DNA from: Megachile rotundata
Taxonomy: Eukaryota > Arthropoda > Insecta > Hymenoptera > Megachilidae
Assembly (NCBI RefSeq): GCF_050947335.1
Contig: NW_027473318.1
Location: 4,278,001 to 4,342,000 of the forward strand
Direction: 5' to 3'
Length of the DNA stretch: 64,000 nucleotides
The notes beneath the pieces are model-generated. The model saw only the letters and a program-made list of their open reading frames with translations. It was not told where the DNA came from and did not search any database. Positions 1 to 16,778 of this stretch are shown here, in pieces (the stretch's first letter is position 1; every line of letters starts with the position of its first letter). The position numbers and the translations under genes are program-made.

Positions 1-2596
1 AATCACAACCATACAATCACAATCATACAATCAGAGTCAAATAATCACAATCATACAATCACAATCATACAATCACAATCATACAATCACAATCATACAA
101 TCACAATCATACAATCACAATCATAGAATCACGATCATACAATCACGATCATACAATCACAATCATACAATCACAATCATACAATCACAATCATACAATC
201 ACAATCATACAATCACAATCATACAATCACAATCATACAATCACAATCATACAATCACAATCATACAATAACAATCATACAATTGCAATCATATAAATAC
301 AATCTCCTAAAAACATTGATACAATCACAATCATACAATCACAATCATACAATCACAATCATACAATCACACTCATACAGTCACAATCATACAATCACAC
401 TCATACAATCATAATCATACAATCACAATCATACAATCACGATCATACAATCGCAACCATACAATCACAACCATACAATCACAACCATACAATCACAATA
501 ATACAATCACAAACATAAAATCACAATCATACAATCACAATCATACAATCACAACCATACAAGCACAATCCTGCTATCGTAATCATGCAATAACAATCAT
601 ACTATCACAATCATACAATCACACTCATACCATTACAATCATACAGTCACAATCATACAATCGCAATCATATAAATACAATCTCCCAAAAACATTGATAC
701 AATCACAATCATACAATCACAATAATACAGTCACAATCATACAATCACAATCATGCAATCACAATCATTCAATCACAATCATGCAATCGCATTCAAACAA
801 ATACAATCATACAATCACAATCATACAATCACAATCATACAATCACAATCATACAATCATAATCATACAATCACAATCATACAATCACGATCATACAATC
901 GCAACCATACAATCACAACCATACAATCACAACCATACAATCACAATAATACAATCACAAACATACAATCACAATCATACAATCACAATCATACAATCAC
1001 AATCATACAAGCACAATCCTGCTATCGTAATCATGCAATAACAATCATACTATCACAATCATACAATCATAATCATGCAATCACAACCATAGAATCACAA
1101 TCATAAAATCGCAATCATACTGTCACAATCATACAATCACAATCATACAAGCACAATCCTGCAATCGTAATCATGCAATAACAATCATACTATCACAATC
1201 ATACAATCGCAATCAAACGAAAACAATCATACAATCACAATCATACAATCACGATCATACAATCACAATCATACAATCACAATAATATAGTCACAGTCAT
1301 ACAATCACCATCATACAATCACAATCCTGCAATCGCAATCATACAATCACAATCATAGAAGAACAATAATTCAATCACAATAATACAATCACAATAATAC
1401 AATCACAATAATACAATCACAATCATACAATCGCAATCATACAATCACAATCATACAGTCACAATCATACAATCACAATCATACAATCACAATCATACAA
1501 TCACAATCATACAATCACGATCATACAATCGCAATCATATAAATACAATCTCCTAAAAACATTGATACAATCACAATCATACAATCACAATCATACTATC
1601 CCTATCATACAATCACACTCATACAGTCACAATCATACAATCACACTCATACAATCATAATCATACAATCACAATCATACAATCACAATCATACAATCAC
1701 AATCATACAATCACAATCATACAATCACAATCATACAAGCATAATCCTGCATTCGCAATCATGCAATAACAATCATACTATCACAATCATACAATCGCAA
1801 TCATACAATCACAATCATATAATCACAGCCATACGACCACAATCACACAATCACAATCATACATTCGCAATCATACAATCACAATCATACAATCACAGTC
1901 ATACAATGGCATTCATACCATAACAATCATACAATCACAATCATTCAATCACAATCATACAATCGCAATAATACAGTCACAATCATACAATCACAATCAT
2001 ACAATCACAATCATACAATCACAATCATACTACCACAGCCATACAATTACAATCATACAATCACAATTATAATCACAATCATGTAATCAGAATCATACAA
2101 TCACAATCATACAATCATAATCATGCAATCACAACCATAGAATCACAATCATAAAATCGCAATCATACTGTCACAATCATACAATCACAATCATAAAAGC
2201 ACAATCCTGCAATCGTAATCATGCAATAACAATCATACTATCACAATCATACAATCACAATCATACAATCACAATCATACAATCACAATCATACATTCAC
2301 AATCATACAATCACAATCATACAATCACGATCATACAATCGCAGTTATACAATGACAACCATACAATCACAATAATACATTCACAACAACATAATCACAA
2401 TCATTCAATCACAATCATACAATCGCAACCATACAAAAACAATCATACAATCACGATCATACAATCACAATAATATAGTCACAGTCATACAATCACAATC
2501 ATACAATCACAATCCTGCAATCGCAATCATACAATCACAATCATAGAAGAACAATAATTCAATCACAATAATACAATCACAATAATACAATCACAG
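1..2596 (+). repeat. Block repeated at 45.8-48.4 kb
   Basis: This matches 45,848-48,429 at +45,847 (start), +45,819 (at 694) and +45,833 (from about 1,550 to 2,341). The differences are whole monomers. It contains the ATGCAATCGCATTC form of the AAACAAATAC block (781), found only here and at 46,600. After 2,596 the two part: this copy goes to ACTACCAC units, the other to GCAGTC. Confidence 0.82.
2062..2076 (+). repeat. -2 bp phase element, copy 1
   Basis: CACAATTATAATCAC: the unit after ACAATTAT lacks the leading AC, so it is 12 bp long. ATGTAATCAG follows in every copy. Confidence 0.88.
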
Positions 2597-4026
2597 TCAT
2601 ACTACCACAGTCATACTACCACAGTCATACAATCACAATCATACAATCACAATCATTCATTCACAATCGTACAATCGCAATCATATAAATACAATCTCCC
2701 AAAAACATTGATACAATCACAATCATACGATCACAATAATACAATCACATTAATACAGTCACAATCATACAATCACAATCATACAATCACAGTCATACTA
2801 CCACAGTCATACTACCACAGTCATACAATCACAATCATACAATCACAATCATACAATCACAATCATACAGTCGCAATCATATAAATACAATCTCCCAAAA
2901 ACAATCATACAATCACAATCATACAATCACAATAATACAGTCACAATCATACAGTCGCAGTCATACAATCACAATCATACAATCGCAATCATACATTCAC
3001 AACAATACAATCACAATCATACAATCACAATCATACAATCACGATCATACACTCGCAACCATACAATCACAACCATACAATCACAATAATACAATCACAA
3101 ACATACAATCACAATCATACAATCACAATCATACAATCACAATCATACAAGCACAATCCTGCTATCGTAATCATGCAATAACAATCATACTATGACAATC
3201 ATACAATCACACTCATACCATTACAATCATACAGTCACAATCATACAATCACAATCATTCAATCACACTCATACAATCACAATCATTCAATCACAATCAT
3301 ACAATCACAATCATACAATCACAATCATACAATCCCAATCATTCAAAAACAATCATACCATCACGATCATACAATCGCAATCATATATTCACAACAATAT
3401 AATCACAATCATGCAATCGCATTCATACATCCGCAATCATTCAATCACTATCATACAATCACAGTCATATAATCACAATCATACAATTACAATCATACAA
3501 TCACAATCATACTATCACAATCATACAATCGCAATCAAACGAAAACAATCATACAATCACAATCATACAATCACGATCATACAATCACAATCATACTATC
3601 ACAATCATACAATCGCAATCAAACGAAAACAATCATACAATCACAATCATACAATCACAATCATACAATCACAATCATACAATCACAATCATACAATCAC
3701 AATCATACAATCACAATCATACAATCACAATCGTACGATCACAATCATACAATCACAATCATACAATCACAATCATACAATCACAATCATACAATCACAA
3801 TCATACAATCCCAATCACTCAAAAACAATCATACCATCACGATCATACAATCGCAATCATATATTCACAACAATATAATCACAATCATGCAATCGCAATC
3901 ATACAGCCGCAATCATTCAATCACTATCATACAATCACAGTCATATAATCACAATCATACAATTACAATCATACAAGCATAATCCTGCAATCGCAATCAT
4001 GCAATAACAATCATACCATCACAATC

Positions 4027-4254
4027 ATGCAATCGCAATCATACAATCACAATCATATAATCACAGTCATACGACCACAATCATACAATCACAATCATAC
4101 AATCACAGTCATACGACCACAATCTTACAATTACAATCATACAATCACAATCATTCAAAAACAATCATACCATCACGATCATACAATCGCAATCATACAA
4201 TTACAATCTCAGAATCACAAACTCACAATCACAATAATACAATCACACCCATAA
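4027..4254 (+). repeat. Landmark block, copy 1
   Basis: This is the reference copy of a 228-bp block. In order it has ATAATCACAGTC, two ACGACCAC units, CAATCTTACAATTAC, ATTCAAAAACAATC, ATCTCAGAATCAC and ACACCCATAAAATAGC. It is followed by ATTTACAATCTCCC, ATTCGCCATC, ATAGGAGCACAATAATTC and GAGTCAAATAATC at 4,481. It appears as an open 75-codon frame in every copy, but only because the repeat lacks forward stops. Confidence 0.9.
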
Positions 4255-5349
4255 AATAGCAATCATACATTTACAATCTCCCATACACAATCATAAAATC
4301 ACAATAATACAGTCACAATCATACAATCACAATCATTCAAATACAATCATACAATCACAATCATACATTCGCCATCATACAATCACAATCATAGGAGCAC
4401 AATAATTCAATCACAATAATACAATCACAATCATACAATCACAACCATACAATCACAACCATACAATCACAATCATACAATCAGAGTCAAATAATCACAA
4501 TCATACAATCACAATCATACAATCACAATCATACAATCACAATCATAGAATCACAATCATACAATCACGATCATACAATCGCAGTTATACAATGACAACC
4601 ATACCATCACAATAATACATTAACAACAACATAATCACAATCATCCAATCACAATCATACAATCGCAATCATACAAAAACAATCATACAATCACAATCAT
4701 ACAATCACAATCATACAATCGCAATCATACAATCACAATCATACAGTCACAATCATACAATCACAATCATACAATCACAATCATACAATCACAATCATAC
4801 AATCACAATCATACAATCACGATCATACAATCGCAATCATATAAATACAATCTCCTAAAAACATTGATACAATCACAATCATACAATCACAATCATACTA
4901 TCACTATCATACAATCACACTCATACAGTCACAATCATACAATCACACTCATACAATCATAATCATACAATCACAATCATACAATCACAATCATACAATC
5001 ACAATCATACAATCACAATCATACAAGCATAATCCTGCATTCGCAATCATGCAATAACAATCATACTATCACAATCATACAATCGCAATCATACAATCAC
5101 AATCATATAATCACAGCCATACGACCACAATCACACAATCAGAATCATACATTCGCAATCATACAATCACAATCATACAATCACAGTCATACAATGGCAT
5201 TCATACAATAACAATCATACAATCACAATCATTCAATCACAATCATACAATCGCAATAATACAGTCACAATCATACAATCACAATCATACAATCACAATC
5301 ATACAATCACAATCATACTACCACAGCCATACAATTACAATCATACAAT

Positions 5350-5364
5350 CACAATTATAATCAC
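5350..5364 (+). repeat. -2 bp phase element, copy 2
   Basis: Explains why the landmark spacing 4,027 to 5,537 is 1,510, i.e. a multiple of 14 minus 2. Confidence 0.88.
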
Positions 5365-5536
5365 AATCATGTAATCAGAATCATACAATCACAATCATAC
5401 AATCATAATCATGCAATCACAACCATAGAATCACAATCATAAAATCGCAATCATACTGTCACAATCATACAATCACAATCATAAAAGCGCAATCCTGCAA
5501 TCGCAATCATGCAATAACAATCATACCATCACAATC

Positions 5537-5764
5537 ATGCAATCGCAATCATACAATCACAATCATATAATCACAGTCATACGACCACAATCATACAATC
5601 ACAATCATACAATCACAGTCATACGACCACAATCTTACAATTACAATCATACAATCACAATCATTCAAAAACAATCATACCATCACGATCATACAATCGC
5701 AATCATACAATTACAATCTCAGAATCACAAACTCACAATCACAATAATACAATCACACCCATAA
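5537..5764 (+). repeat. Landmark block, copy 2
   Basis: Only 1,510 bp after copy 1. The block itself is unchanged. It is joined upstream to ATAAAAGCGCAATCC instead of CAAGCATAATCC, and has a CGTAC unit 66 bp downstream shared with 45,717. Confidence 0.9.
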
Positions 5765-6426
5765 AATAGCAATCATACATTTACAATCTCCCATACACAA
5801 TCATAAAATCACAATAATACAGTCACAATCGTACAATCACAATCATTCAAATACAATCATACAATCACAATCATACATTCGCCATCATACAATCACAATC
5901 ATAGGAGCACAATAATTCAATCACAATAATACAATCACAATCATACAATCACAACCATACAATCACAACCATACAATCACAATCATACAATCAGAGTCAA
6001 ATAATCACAATCATACAATCACAATCATACAATCACAATCATACAATCACAATCATACAATCACAATCATAGAATCACGATCATACAATCACGATCATAC
6101 AATCACAATCATACAATCACAATCATACAATCACAATCATACAATCACAATCATACAATCACGATCATACAATCGCAATCATATAAATACAATCTCCTAA
6201 AAACATTGATACAATCACAATCATACAATCACAATCATACTATCCCTATCATACAATCACACTCATACAGTCACAATCATACAATCACACTCATACAATC
6301 ATAATCATACAATCACAATCATACAATCACAATCATACAATCACAATCATACAATCACAATCATACAAGCATAATCCTGCATTCGCAATCATGCAATAAC
6401 AATCATACTATCACAATCATACAATC

Positions 6427-8450
6427 GCAATCATACAATCACAATCATATAATCACAGCCATACGACCACAATCACACAATCACAATCATACATTCGCAA
6501 TCATACAATCACAATCATACAATCACAGTCATACAATGGCATTCATACCATAACAATCATACAATCACAATCATTCAATCACAATCATACAATCGCAATA
6601 ATACAGTCACAATCATACAATCACAATCATACAATCACAATCATACAATCACAATCATACTACCACAGCCATACAATTACAATCATACAATCACAATTAT
6701 AATCACAATCATGTAATCAGAATCATACAATCACAATCATACAATCATAATCATGCAATCACAACCATAGAATCACAATCATAAAATCGCAATCATACTG
6801 TCACAATCATACAATCACAATCATAAAAGCACAATCCTGCAATCGTAATCATGCAATAACAATCATACTATCACAATCATACAATCACAATCATACAATC
6901 ACAATCATACAATCACAATCATACATTCACAATCATACAATCACAATCATACAATCACGATCATACAATCGCAGTTATACAATGACAACCATACAATCAC
7001 AATAATACATTCACAACAACATAATCACAATCATTCAATCACAATCATACAATCGCAACCATACAAAAACAATCATACAATCACGATCATACAATCACAA
7101 TAATATAGTCACAGTCATACAATCACAATCATACAATCACAATCCTGCAATCGCAATCATACAATCACAATCATAGAAGAACAATAATTCAATCACAATA
7201 ATACAATCACAATAATACAATCACAATAATACAATCACAATCATACAATCGCAGTCATACAATCACAATCATACAATCACAATCATACAATCATAATCAT
7301 ATATTCACAACAATCCAATCACAATCATACTATCGCAATCACACAGGCGCAATCATACAATCACTATCATACAATCAGAGTCATATAACCACAATCATAC
7401 AATCACAATCATACAACCACAATCATACAATCACAATCGTACAATCACAATCATACAATCACAATCATACAATCACAATCATACAATCACAATCATACAA
7501 TCACAGTCATACAATCACAATCATACAATCACAATCATACAATCACAATCATACAATCACGATCATACAATCACGATCATACAATCACGATCATACAATC
7601 ACGATCATACAATCACAATCATACAATCACAATCATACAATCACAATCATACAATCACAATCATACAATCACAATCATACAATCACAATCATAGAATCAC
7701 AGTCATACGACCACAATCATACAATTACAATCATACAATCACAATCATTCAAAAACAATCACACCATCACGATCATACAATCGCAATCATACAATCACAC
7801 TCATACAATCACAATCATACAATCACAATCATACATTCACAATCATACAATCACAATCATACAATCACGATCATACAATCGCAGTTATACAATGACAACC
7901 ATACAATCACAATAATACATTCACAACAACATAATCACAATCATTCAATCACAATCATACAATCGCAATCATACAAAAACAATCATACAATCACGATCAT
8001 ACAATCACAATCATACAATCACAATAATATAGTCACAGTCATACAATCACAATCATACAATCACAATCCTGCAATCGCAATCATACAATCACAATCATAG
8101 AAGAACAATAATTCAATCACAATAATACAATCACAATCATACAATCGCAGTCATACAATCACAATCATACAATCACAATCATATATTCACAACAATCCAA
8201 TCACAATCATACTATCGCAATCACACAGGCGCAATCATACAATCACTATCATACAATCAGAGTCATATAACCACAATCATACAATCACAATCATACAACC
8301 ACAATCATACAATCACAATCGTACAATCACAATCATACAATCACAATCATACAATCACAATCATACAATCACAATCATACAATCACAATCATACAATCAC
8401 AATCATACAATCACAATCATACAATCACAATCATACAATCACAATCATAC
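6427..8450 (+). repeat. Donor-type block of the 13,870-bp offset pair
   Basis: This is identical in marker order to 20,297-22,450: ACAGCCATACGACC, ATGGCATTC, AATTATAATCAC, GCAGTTATAC, GAAGAACAATAATTC, four CACGATC units in a row, a second GCAGTTATAC, and the CGTAC-led pure run. The GCAGTC mark is at 7,251 here and 21,121 there. The right edge is lost inside the pure run. Confidence 0.8.
6692..6706 (+). repeat. -2 bp phase element, copy 3
   Basis: Copy of the element at 2,062 at +4,630. Confidence 0.88.
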
Positions 8451-8617
8451 AATCACAATCATACAATCACAATCATACAATCACAATCATACAATCACAA
8501 TCATACAATCACAATCATACAATCACAATCATACAATCACAATCATACAATCACAATCATACAATCACAATCATACAATCACAATCATACAATCACAATC
8601 ATACAATCACAATCATA
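8322..8617 (+). repeat. Perfect monomer run (296 bp)
   Basis: About 21 consensus units between CGTAC and ATAGAATCACAGTC. Confidence 0.88.
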
Positions 8618-8749
8618 GAATCACAGTCATACGACCACAATCATACAATTACAATCATACAATCACAATCATTCAAAAACAATCACACCATCACGATCAT
8701 ACAATCGCAATCATACAATCACACTCATACAATCACAATCATACAATCA

Positions 8750-10270
8750 CAATCATTCATTCACAATCATACAATCACAATCATACAATCACAATCATAC
8801 AATCACAATCATACAATCACAATCATACAATCACAATCATACAATCACAATCATACAACCACAATCATAGAATCACAGTCATACGACCACAATCATACAA
8901 TTACAATCATACAATCACAATCATACAATCACAATCATACAATCACAATCATACAATCACAATCATAGAATCACAGTCATACGACCACAATCATACAATT
9001 ACAATCATACAATCACAATCATTCAAAAACAATCACACCATCACGATCATACAATCGCAATCATACAATCACACTCATACAATCACAATCATACAATCAC
9101 AATCATTCATTCACAATCATACAATCGCAATCATATAAATACAATCTCCCAAAAACATTGATACAATCACAATCATACGATCACAATAATACAATCACAA
9201 TAATACAGTCACAATCATACAATCACAATCATACAATCACAGTCATACTACCACAGTCATACTACCACAGTCATACAATCACAATCATACAATCACAATC
9301 ATACGATCACAATAATACAATCACATTAATACAGTCACAATCATACAATCACAATCATACAATCACAGTCATACTACCACAGTCATACTACCACAGTCAT
9401 ACAATCACAATCATACAATCACAATCATACAATCACAATCATACAGTCGCAATCATATAAATACAATCTCCCAAAAACAATCATACAATCACAATCATAC
9501 AATCACAATAATACAGTCACAATCATACAGTCGCAGTCATACAATCACAATCATACAATCGCAATCATACATTCACAACAATACAATCACAATCATACAA
9601 TCACAATCATACAATCACGATCATACACTCGCAACCATACAATCACAACCATACAATCACAATAATACAATCACAAACATACAATCACAATCATACAATC
9701 ACAATCATACAATCACAATCATACAAGCACAATCCTGCTATCGTAATCATGCAATAACAATCATACTATGACAATCATACAATCACACTCATACCATTAC
9801 AATCATACAGTCACAATCATACAATCACAATCATTCAATCACACTCATACAATCACAATCATTCAATCACAATCATTCAACCACAATCATACAATCGCAA
9901 TCATATAAATACAATCTCCCAAAAACATTGATACAATCACAATCATACAATCACAATAATACAGTCACAATCATACAATCACAATCATGCAATCACAATC
10001 ATTCAATCACAATCATACATTCGCATTCAAACAAATACAATCATACAATCACAATCATACAATCACAATCATACAATCACAATCATACAAGCACAATCAT
10101 ACAATCACAATCATACAATCACAATCATACAATCACAATCATACAATCACAATCATACAATCACAATCATACAATCACAATCATACAATCACAATCATAC
10201 AATCACAATCATACAATCACAATCATACAATCACAATCATACAATCACAATCATACAATCCCAATCATTC
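8750..10270 (+). repeat. 1,512-bp tandem duplication, left copy
   Basis: This matches 10,262-11,782 at an offset of exactly 1,512 bp (108 monomers). It starts at the CAATCATTCATTCAC unit and runs through ACGACCAC units, a TATAAATA module, a double ACTACCAC cluster and the AAACAAATAC block to CCCAATCATTC. It ends in the crossover tract shared with the right copy. Confidence 0.85.
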
Positions 10271-11782
10271 ATTCACAATCATACAATCACAATCATACAA
10301 TCACAATCATACAATCACAATCATACAATCACAATCATACAATCACAATCATACAATCACAATCATACAACCACAATCATAGAATCACAGTCATACGACC
10401 ACAATCATACAATTACAATCATACAATCACAATCATACAATCACAATCATACAATCACAATCATACAATCACAATCATAGAATCACAGTCATACGACCAC
10501 AATCATACAATTACAATCATACAATCACAATCATTCAAAAACAATCACACCATCACGATCATACAATCGCAATCATACAATCACACTCATACAATCACAA
10601 TCATACAATCACAATCATTCATTCACAATCATACAATCGCAATCATATAAATACAATCTCCCAAAAACATTGATACAATCACAATCATACGATCACAATA
10701 ATACAATCACAATAATACAGTCACAATCATACAATCACAATCATACAATCACAGTCATACTACCACAGTCATACTACCACAGTCATACAATCACAATCAT
10801 ACAATCACAATCATACGATCACAATAATACAATCACATTAATACAGTCACAATCATACAATCACAATCATACAATCACAGTCATACTACCACAGTCATAC
10901 TACCACAGTCATACAATCACAATCATACAATCACAATCATACAATCACAATCATACAGTCGCAATCATATAAATACAATCTCCCAAAAACAATCATACAA
11001 TCACAATCATACAATCACAATAATACAGTCACAATCATACAGTCGCAGTCATACAATCACAATCATACAATCGCAATCATACATTCACAACAATACAATC
11101 ACAATCATACAATCACAATCATACAATCACGATCATACACTCGCAACCATACAATCACAACCATACAATCACAATAATACAATCACAAACATACAATCAC
11201 AATCATACAATCACAATCATACAATCACAATCATACAAGCACAATCCTGCTATCGTAATCATGCAATAACAATCATACTATGACAATCATACAATCACAC
11301 TCATACCATTACAATCATACAGTCACAATCATACAATCACAATCATTCAATCACACTCATACAATCACAATCATTCAATCACAATCATTCAACCACAATC
11401 ATACAATCGCAATCATATAAATACAATCTCCCAAAAACATTGATACAATCACAATCATACAATCACAATAATACAGTCACAATCATACAATCACAATCAT
11501 GCAATCACAATCATTCAATCACAATCATACATTCGCATTCAAACAAATACAATCATACAATCACAATCATACAATCACAATCATACAATCACAATCATAC
11601 AAGCACAATCATACAATCACAATCATACAATCACAATCATACAATCACAATCATACAATCACAATCATACAATCACAATCATACAATCACAATCATACAA
11701 TCACAATCATACAATCACAATCATACAATCACAATCATACAATCACAATCATACAATCACAATCATACAATCCCAATCATTC
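10262..11782 (+). repeat. 1,512-bp tandem duplication, right copy
   Basis: This copy begins inside a hybrid unit at 10,260-10,276, where CCCAATCATTC runs straight into ATTCAC. Elsewhere CCCAATCATTC is followed by AAAAAC, and CACAATCATTC by ATTCAC. At the end of this copy (about 11,772-11,788) the normal CCCAATCATTC then AAAAAC order returns. Confidence 0.85.
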
Positions 11783-12492
11783 AAAAACAATCATACCATC
11801 ACGATCATACAATCGCAATCATATATTCACAACAATATAATCACAATCATGCAATCGCATTCATACATCCGCAATCATTCAATCACTATCATACAATCAC
11901 AGTCATATAATCACAATCATACAATTACAATCATACAATCACAATCATACTATCACAATCATACAATCGCAATCAAACGAAAACAATCATATAATCACAA
12001 TCATACAATCACGATCATACAATCACAATCATACTATCACAATCATACAATCGCAATCAAACGAAAACAATCATACAATCACAATCATACAATCACAATC
12101 ATACAATCACAATCATACAATCACAATCATACAATCACAATCATACAATCACAATCATACAATCACAATCGTACGATCACAATCATACAATCACAATCAT
12201 ACAATCACAATCATACAATCACAAGCATACAATCACAATCATACAATCACAATCATACAATCACAATCATACAATCCCAATCATTCAAAAACAATCATAC
12301 CATCACGATCATACAATCGCAATCATATATTCACAACAATATAATCACAATCATGCAATCGCAATCATACAGCCGCAATCATTCAATCACTATCATACAA
12401 TCACAGTCATATAATCACAATCATACAATTACAATCATACAAGCATAATCCTGCAATCGCAATCATGCAATAACAATCATACCATCACAATC

Positions 12493-12720
12493 ATGCAATC
12501 GCAATCATACAATCACAATCATATAATCACAGTCATACGACCACAATCATACAATCACAATCATACAATCACAGTCATACGACCACAATCTTACAATTAC
12601 AATCATACAATCACAATCATTCAAAAACAATCATACCATCACGATCATACAATCGCAATCATACAATTACAATCTCAGAATCACAAACTCACAATCACAA
12701 TAATACAATCACACCCATAA
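12493..12720 (+). repeat. Landmark block, copy 3
   Basis: Sister of the copy at 29,483 (+16,990). The block upstream shares a private CACAAGCATAC (12,232) with 29,222. Confidence 0.9.
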
Positions 12721-13801
12721 AATAGCAATCATACATTTACAATCTCCCATACACAATCATAAAATCACAATAATACAGTCACAATCATACAATCACAATC
12801 ATTCAAATACAATCATACAATCACAATCATACATTCGCCATCATACAATCACAATCATAGGAGCACAATAATTCAATCACAATAATACAATCACAATCAT
12901 ACAATCACAACCATACAATCACAACCATACAATCACAATCATACAATCAGAGTCAAATAATCACAATCATACAATCACAATCATACAATCACAATCATAC
13001 AATCACAATCATAGAATCACAATCATACAATCACGATCATACAATCGCAGTTATACAATGACAACCATACCATCACAATAATACATTAACAACAACATAA
13101 TCACAATCATTCAATCACAATCATACAATCGCAATCATACAAAAACAATCATACAATCACAATCATACAGTCACAATCATACAATCGCAATCATACAATC
13201 ACAATCATACAGTCACAGTCATACAATCACAATCATACAATCACAATCATACAATCACAATCATACAATCACAATCATACAATCACGATCATACAATCGC
13301 AATCATATAAATACAATCTCCTAAAAACATTGATACAATCACAATCATACAATCACAATCATACTATCACTATCATACAATCACACTCATACAGTCACAA
13401 TCATACAATCACACTCATACAATCATAATCATACAATCACAATCATACAATCACAATCATACAATCACAATCATACAAGCATAATCCTGCATTCGCAATC
13501 ATGCAATAACAATCATACTATCACAATCATACAATCGCAATCATACAATCACAATCATATAATCACAGCCACACGACCACAATCACACAATCAGAATCAT
13601 ACATTCGCAATCATACAATCACAATCATACAATCACAGTCATACAATGGCATTCATACAATAACAATCATACAATCACAATCATTCAATCACAATCATAC
13701 AATCGCAATAATACAGTCACAATCATACAATCACAATCATACAATCACAATCATACAATCACAATCATACTACCACAGACATACAATTACAATCATACAA
13801 T

Positions 13802-13816
13802 CACAATTATAATCAC
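13802..13816 (+). repeat. -2 bp phase element, copy 4
   Basis: Preceded by ACTACCACAGACATAC, a private form shared with 26,050 and 30,766. Confidence 0.88.
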
Positions 13817-14577
13817 AATCATGTAATCAGAATCATACAATCACAATCATACAATCATAATCATGCAATCACAACCATAGAATCACAATCATAAAATCGC
13901 AATCATACTGTCACAATCATACAATCACAATCATAAAAGCACAATCCTGCAATCGTAATCATGCAATAACAATCATACTATCACAATCATACAATCACAA
14001 TCATACAATCACAATCATACAATCACAATCATACATTCACAATCATACAATCACAATCATACAATCACGATCATACAATCGCAGTTATACAATGACAACC
14101 ATAAAATCACAATAATACATTCACAACAACATAATCACAATCATTCAATCACAATCATACAATCGCAATCATACAAAAACAATCATACAATCACGATCAT
14201 ACAATCACAATAATATAGTCACAGTCATACAATCACAATCATACAATCACAATCCTGCAATCGCAATCATACAATCACAATCATAGAAGAACAATAATTC
14301 AATCACAATAATACAATCACAATAATACAATCACAATAATACAATCACAATCATACAATCACAATCATATATTCACAACAATCCAATCACAATCATATAT
14401 TCACAACAATCCAATCACAATCATACTATCGCAATCACACAGGCGCAATCATACAATCACTATCATACAATCAGAGTCATATAACCACAATCATACAATC
14501 ACAATCATACAACCACAATCATACAATCACAATCGTACAATCACAATCATACAATCACAATCATACAATCACAATCG

Positions 14578-14845
14578 TACAATCACAATCATACAATCAC
14601 AATCATACAATCACAATCATACAATCACAATCATACAATCACAATCATACAATCACAATCATACAATCACAATCATACAATCACAATCATACAATCACAA
14701 TCATACAATCACAATCATACAATCACAATCATACAATCACAATCATACAATCACAATCATACAATCACAATCATACAATCACAATCATACAATCACAATC
14801 ATACAATCACAATCATACAATCACAATCATACAATCACAATCATA
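14578..14845 (+). repeat. Perfect monomer run (268 bp)
   Basis: About 19 units. Preceded by two CGTAC variants 56 bp apart (14,521-14,577), where other copies have one. Confidence 0.88.
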
Positions 14846-16550
14846 GAATCACAGTCATACGACCACAATCATACAATTACAATCATACAATCACAATCAT
14901 TCAAAAACAATCACACCATCACGATCATACAATCGCAATCATACAATCACACTCATACAATCACAATCATACAATCACAATCATTCATTCACAATCATAC
15001 AATCACAATCATACAATCACAATCATACAATCACAATCATACAATCACAATCATACAATCACAATCATACAATCACAATCATACAACCACAATCATAGAA
15101 TCACAGTCATACGACCACAATCATACAATTACAATCATACAATCACAATCATACAATCACAATCATACAATCACAATCATACAATCACAATCATACAATC
15201 ACAATCATAGAATCACAGTCATACGACCACAATCATACAATTACAATCATACAATCACAATCATTCAAAAACAATCACACCATCACGATCATACAATCGC
15301 AATCATACAATCACACTCATACAATCACAATCATACAATCACAATCATTCATTCACAATCATACAATCGCAATCATATAAATACAATCTCCCAAAAACAT
15401 TGATACAATCACAATCATACGATCACAATAATACAATCACAATAATACAGTCACAATCATACAATCACAATCATACAATCACAGTCATACTACCACAGTC
15501 ATACTACCACAGTCATACAATCACAATCATACAATCACAATCATACAATCACAATCATACAGTCGCAATCATATAAATACAATCTCCCAAAAACAATCAT
15601 ACAATCACAATCATACAATCACAATAATACAGTCACAATCATACAATCGCAGTCATACAATCACAATCATACAATCGCAATCATACATTCACAACAATAC
15701 AATCACAATCATACAATCACAATCATACAATCACGATCATACACTCGCAACCATACAATCACAACCATACAATCACAATAATACAATCACAAACATACAA
15801 TCACAATCATACAATCACAATCATACAATCACAATCATACAAGCACAATCCTGCTATCGTAGTCATGCAATAACAATCATTCTATGACAATAATACAATC
15901 ACACTCATACCATTACAATCATACAGTCACAATCATACAATCACAATCATTCAATCACACTCATACAATCACAATCATTCAATCACAATCATTCAACCAC
16001 AATCATACAATCGCAATCATATAAATACAATCTCCCAAAAACATTGATACAATCACAATCATACAATCACAATAATACAGTCACAATCATACAATCACAA
16101 TCATGCAATCACAATCATTCAATCACAATCATACATTCGCATTCAAACAAATACAATCATACAATCACAATCATACAATCACAATCATACAATCACAATC
16201 ATACAAGCACAATCATACAATCACAATCATACAATCACAATCATACAATCACAATCATACAATCACAATCATACAATCACAATCATACAATCACAATCAT
16301 ACAATCACAATCATACAATCACAATCATACAATCCCAATCATTCAAAAACAATCATACCATCACGATCATACAATCGCAATCATATATTCACAACAATAT
16401 AATCACAATCATGCAATCGCAATCATACAGCCGCAATCATTCAATCACTATCATACAATCACAGTCATATAATCACAATCATACAATTACAATCATACAA
16501 GCATAATCCTGCAATCGCAATCATGCAATAACAATCATACCATCACAATC

Positions 16551-16778
16551 ATGCAATCGCAATCACACAATCACAATCATATAATCACAGTCATACGACC
16601 ACAATCATACAATCACAATCATACAATCACAGTCATACGACCACAATCTTACAATTACAATCATACAATCACAATCATTCAAAAACAATCATACCATCAC
16701 GATCATACAATCGCAATCATACAATTACAATCTCAGAATCACAAACTCACAATCACAATAATACAATCACACCCATAA
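16551..16778 (+). repeat. Landmark block, copy 4 (subtype 2)
   Basis: Subtype 2 has GCAATCACACAATC at its start, AAATCAGAATAATAC downstream, and ATTCGCAATC where others have ATTCGCCATC, then a CACAGTC/CACCATC tail and CACTATC before GAGTCAAATAATC. It is shared with 33,527 and 39,882. Confidence 0.9.

Larger units (their letters stand above)
2630..6100 (+). repeat. Block repeated at 42.5-46.0 kb
   Basis: This matches 42,531-45,987 at +39,901, reduced by one monomer to +39,887 for landmarks between 5,537 and 5,991. It carries landmark copies at 4,027 and 5,537. The CGTAC unit after the second landmark (5,830) is shared only with the partner (45,717). Confidence 0.82.

Noticed and set aside
4027..4254. 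75-codon frame conserved 13 times as a possible small gene family
   Set aside because: Conservation is at DNA level, extends past both ends, and is explained by block duplication. There is no start context, promoter or codon bias.
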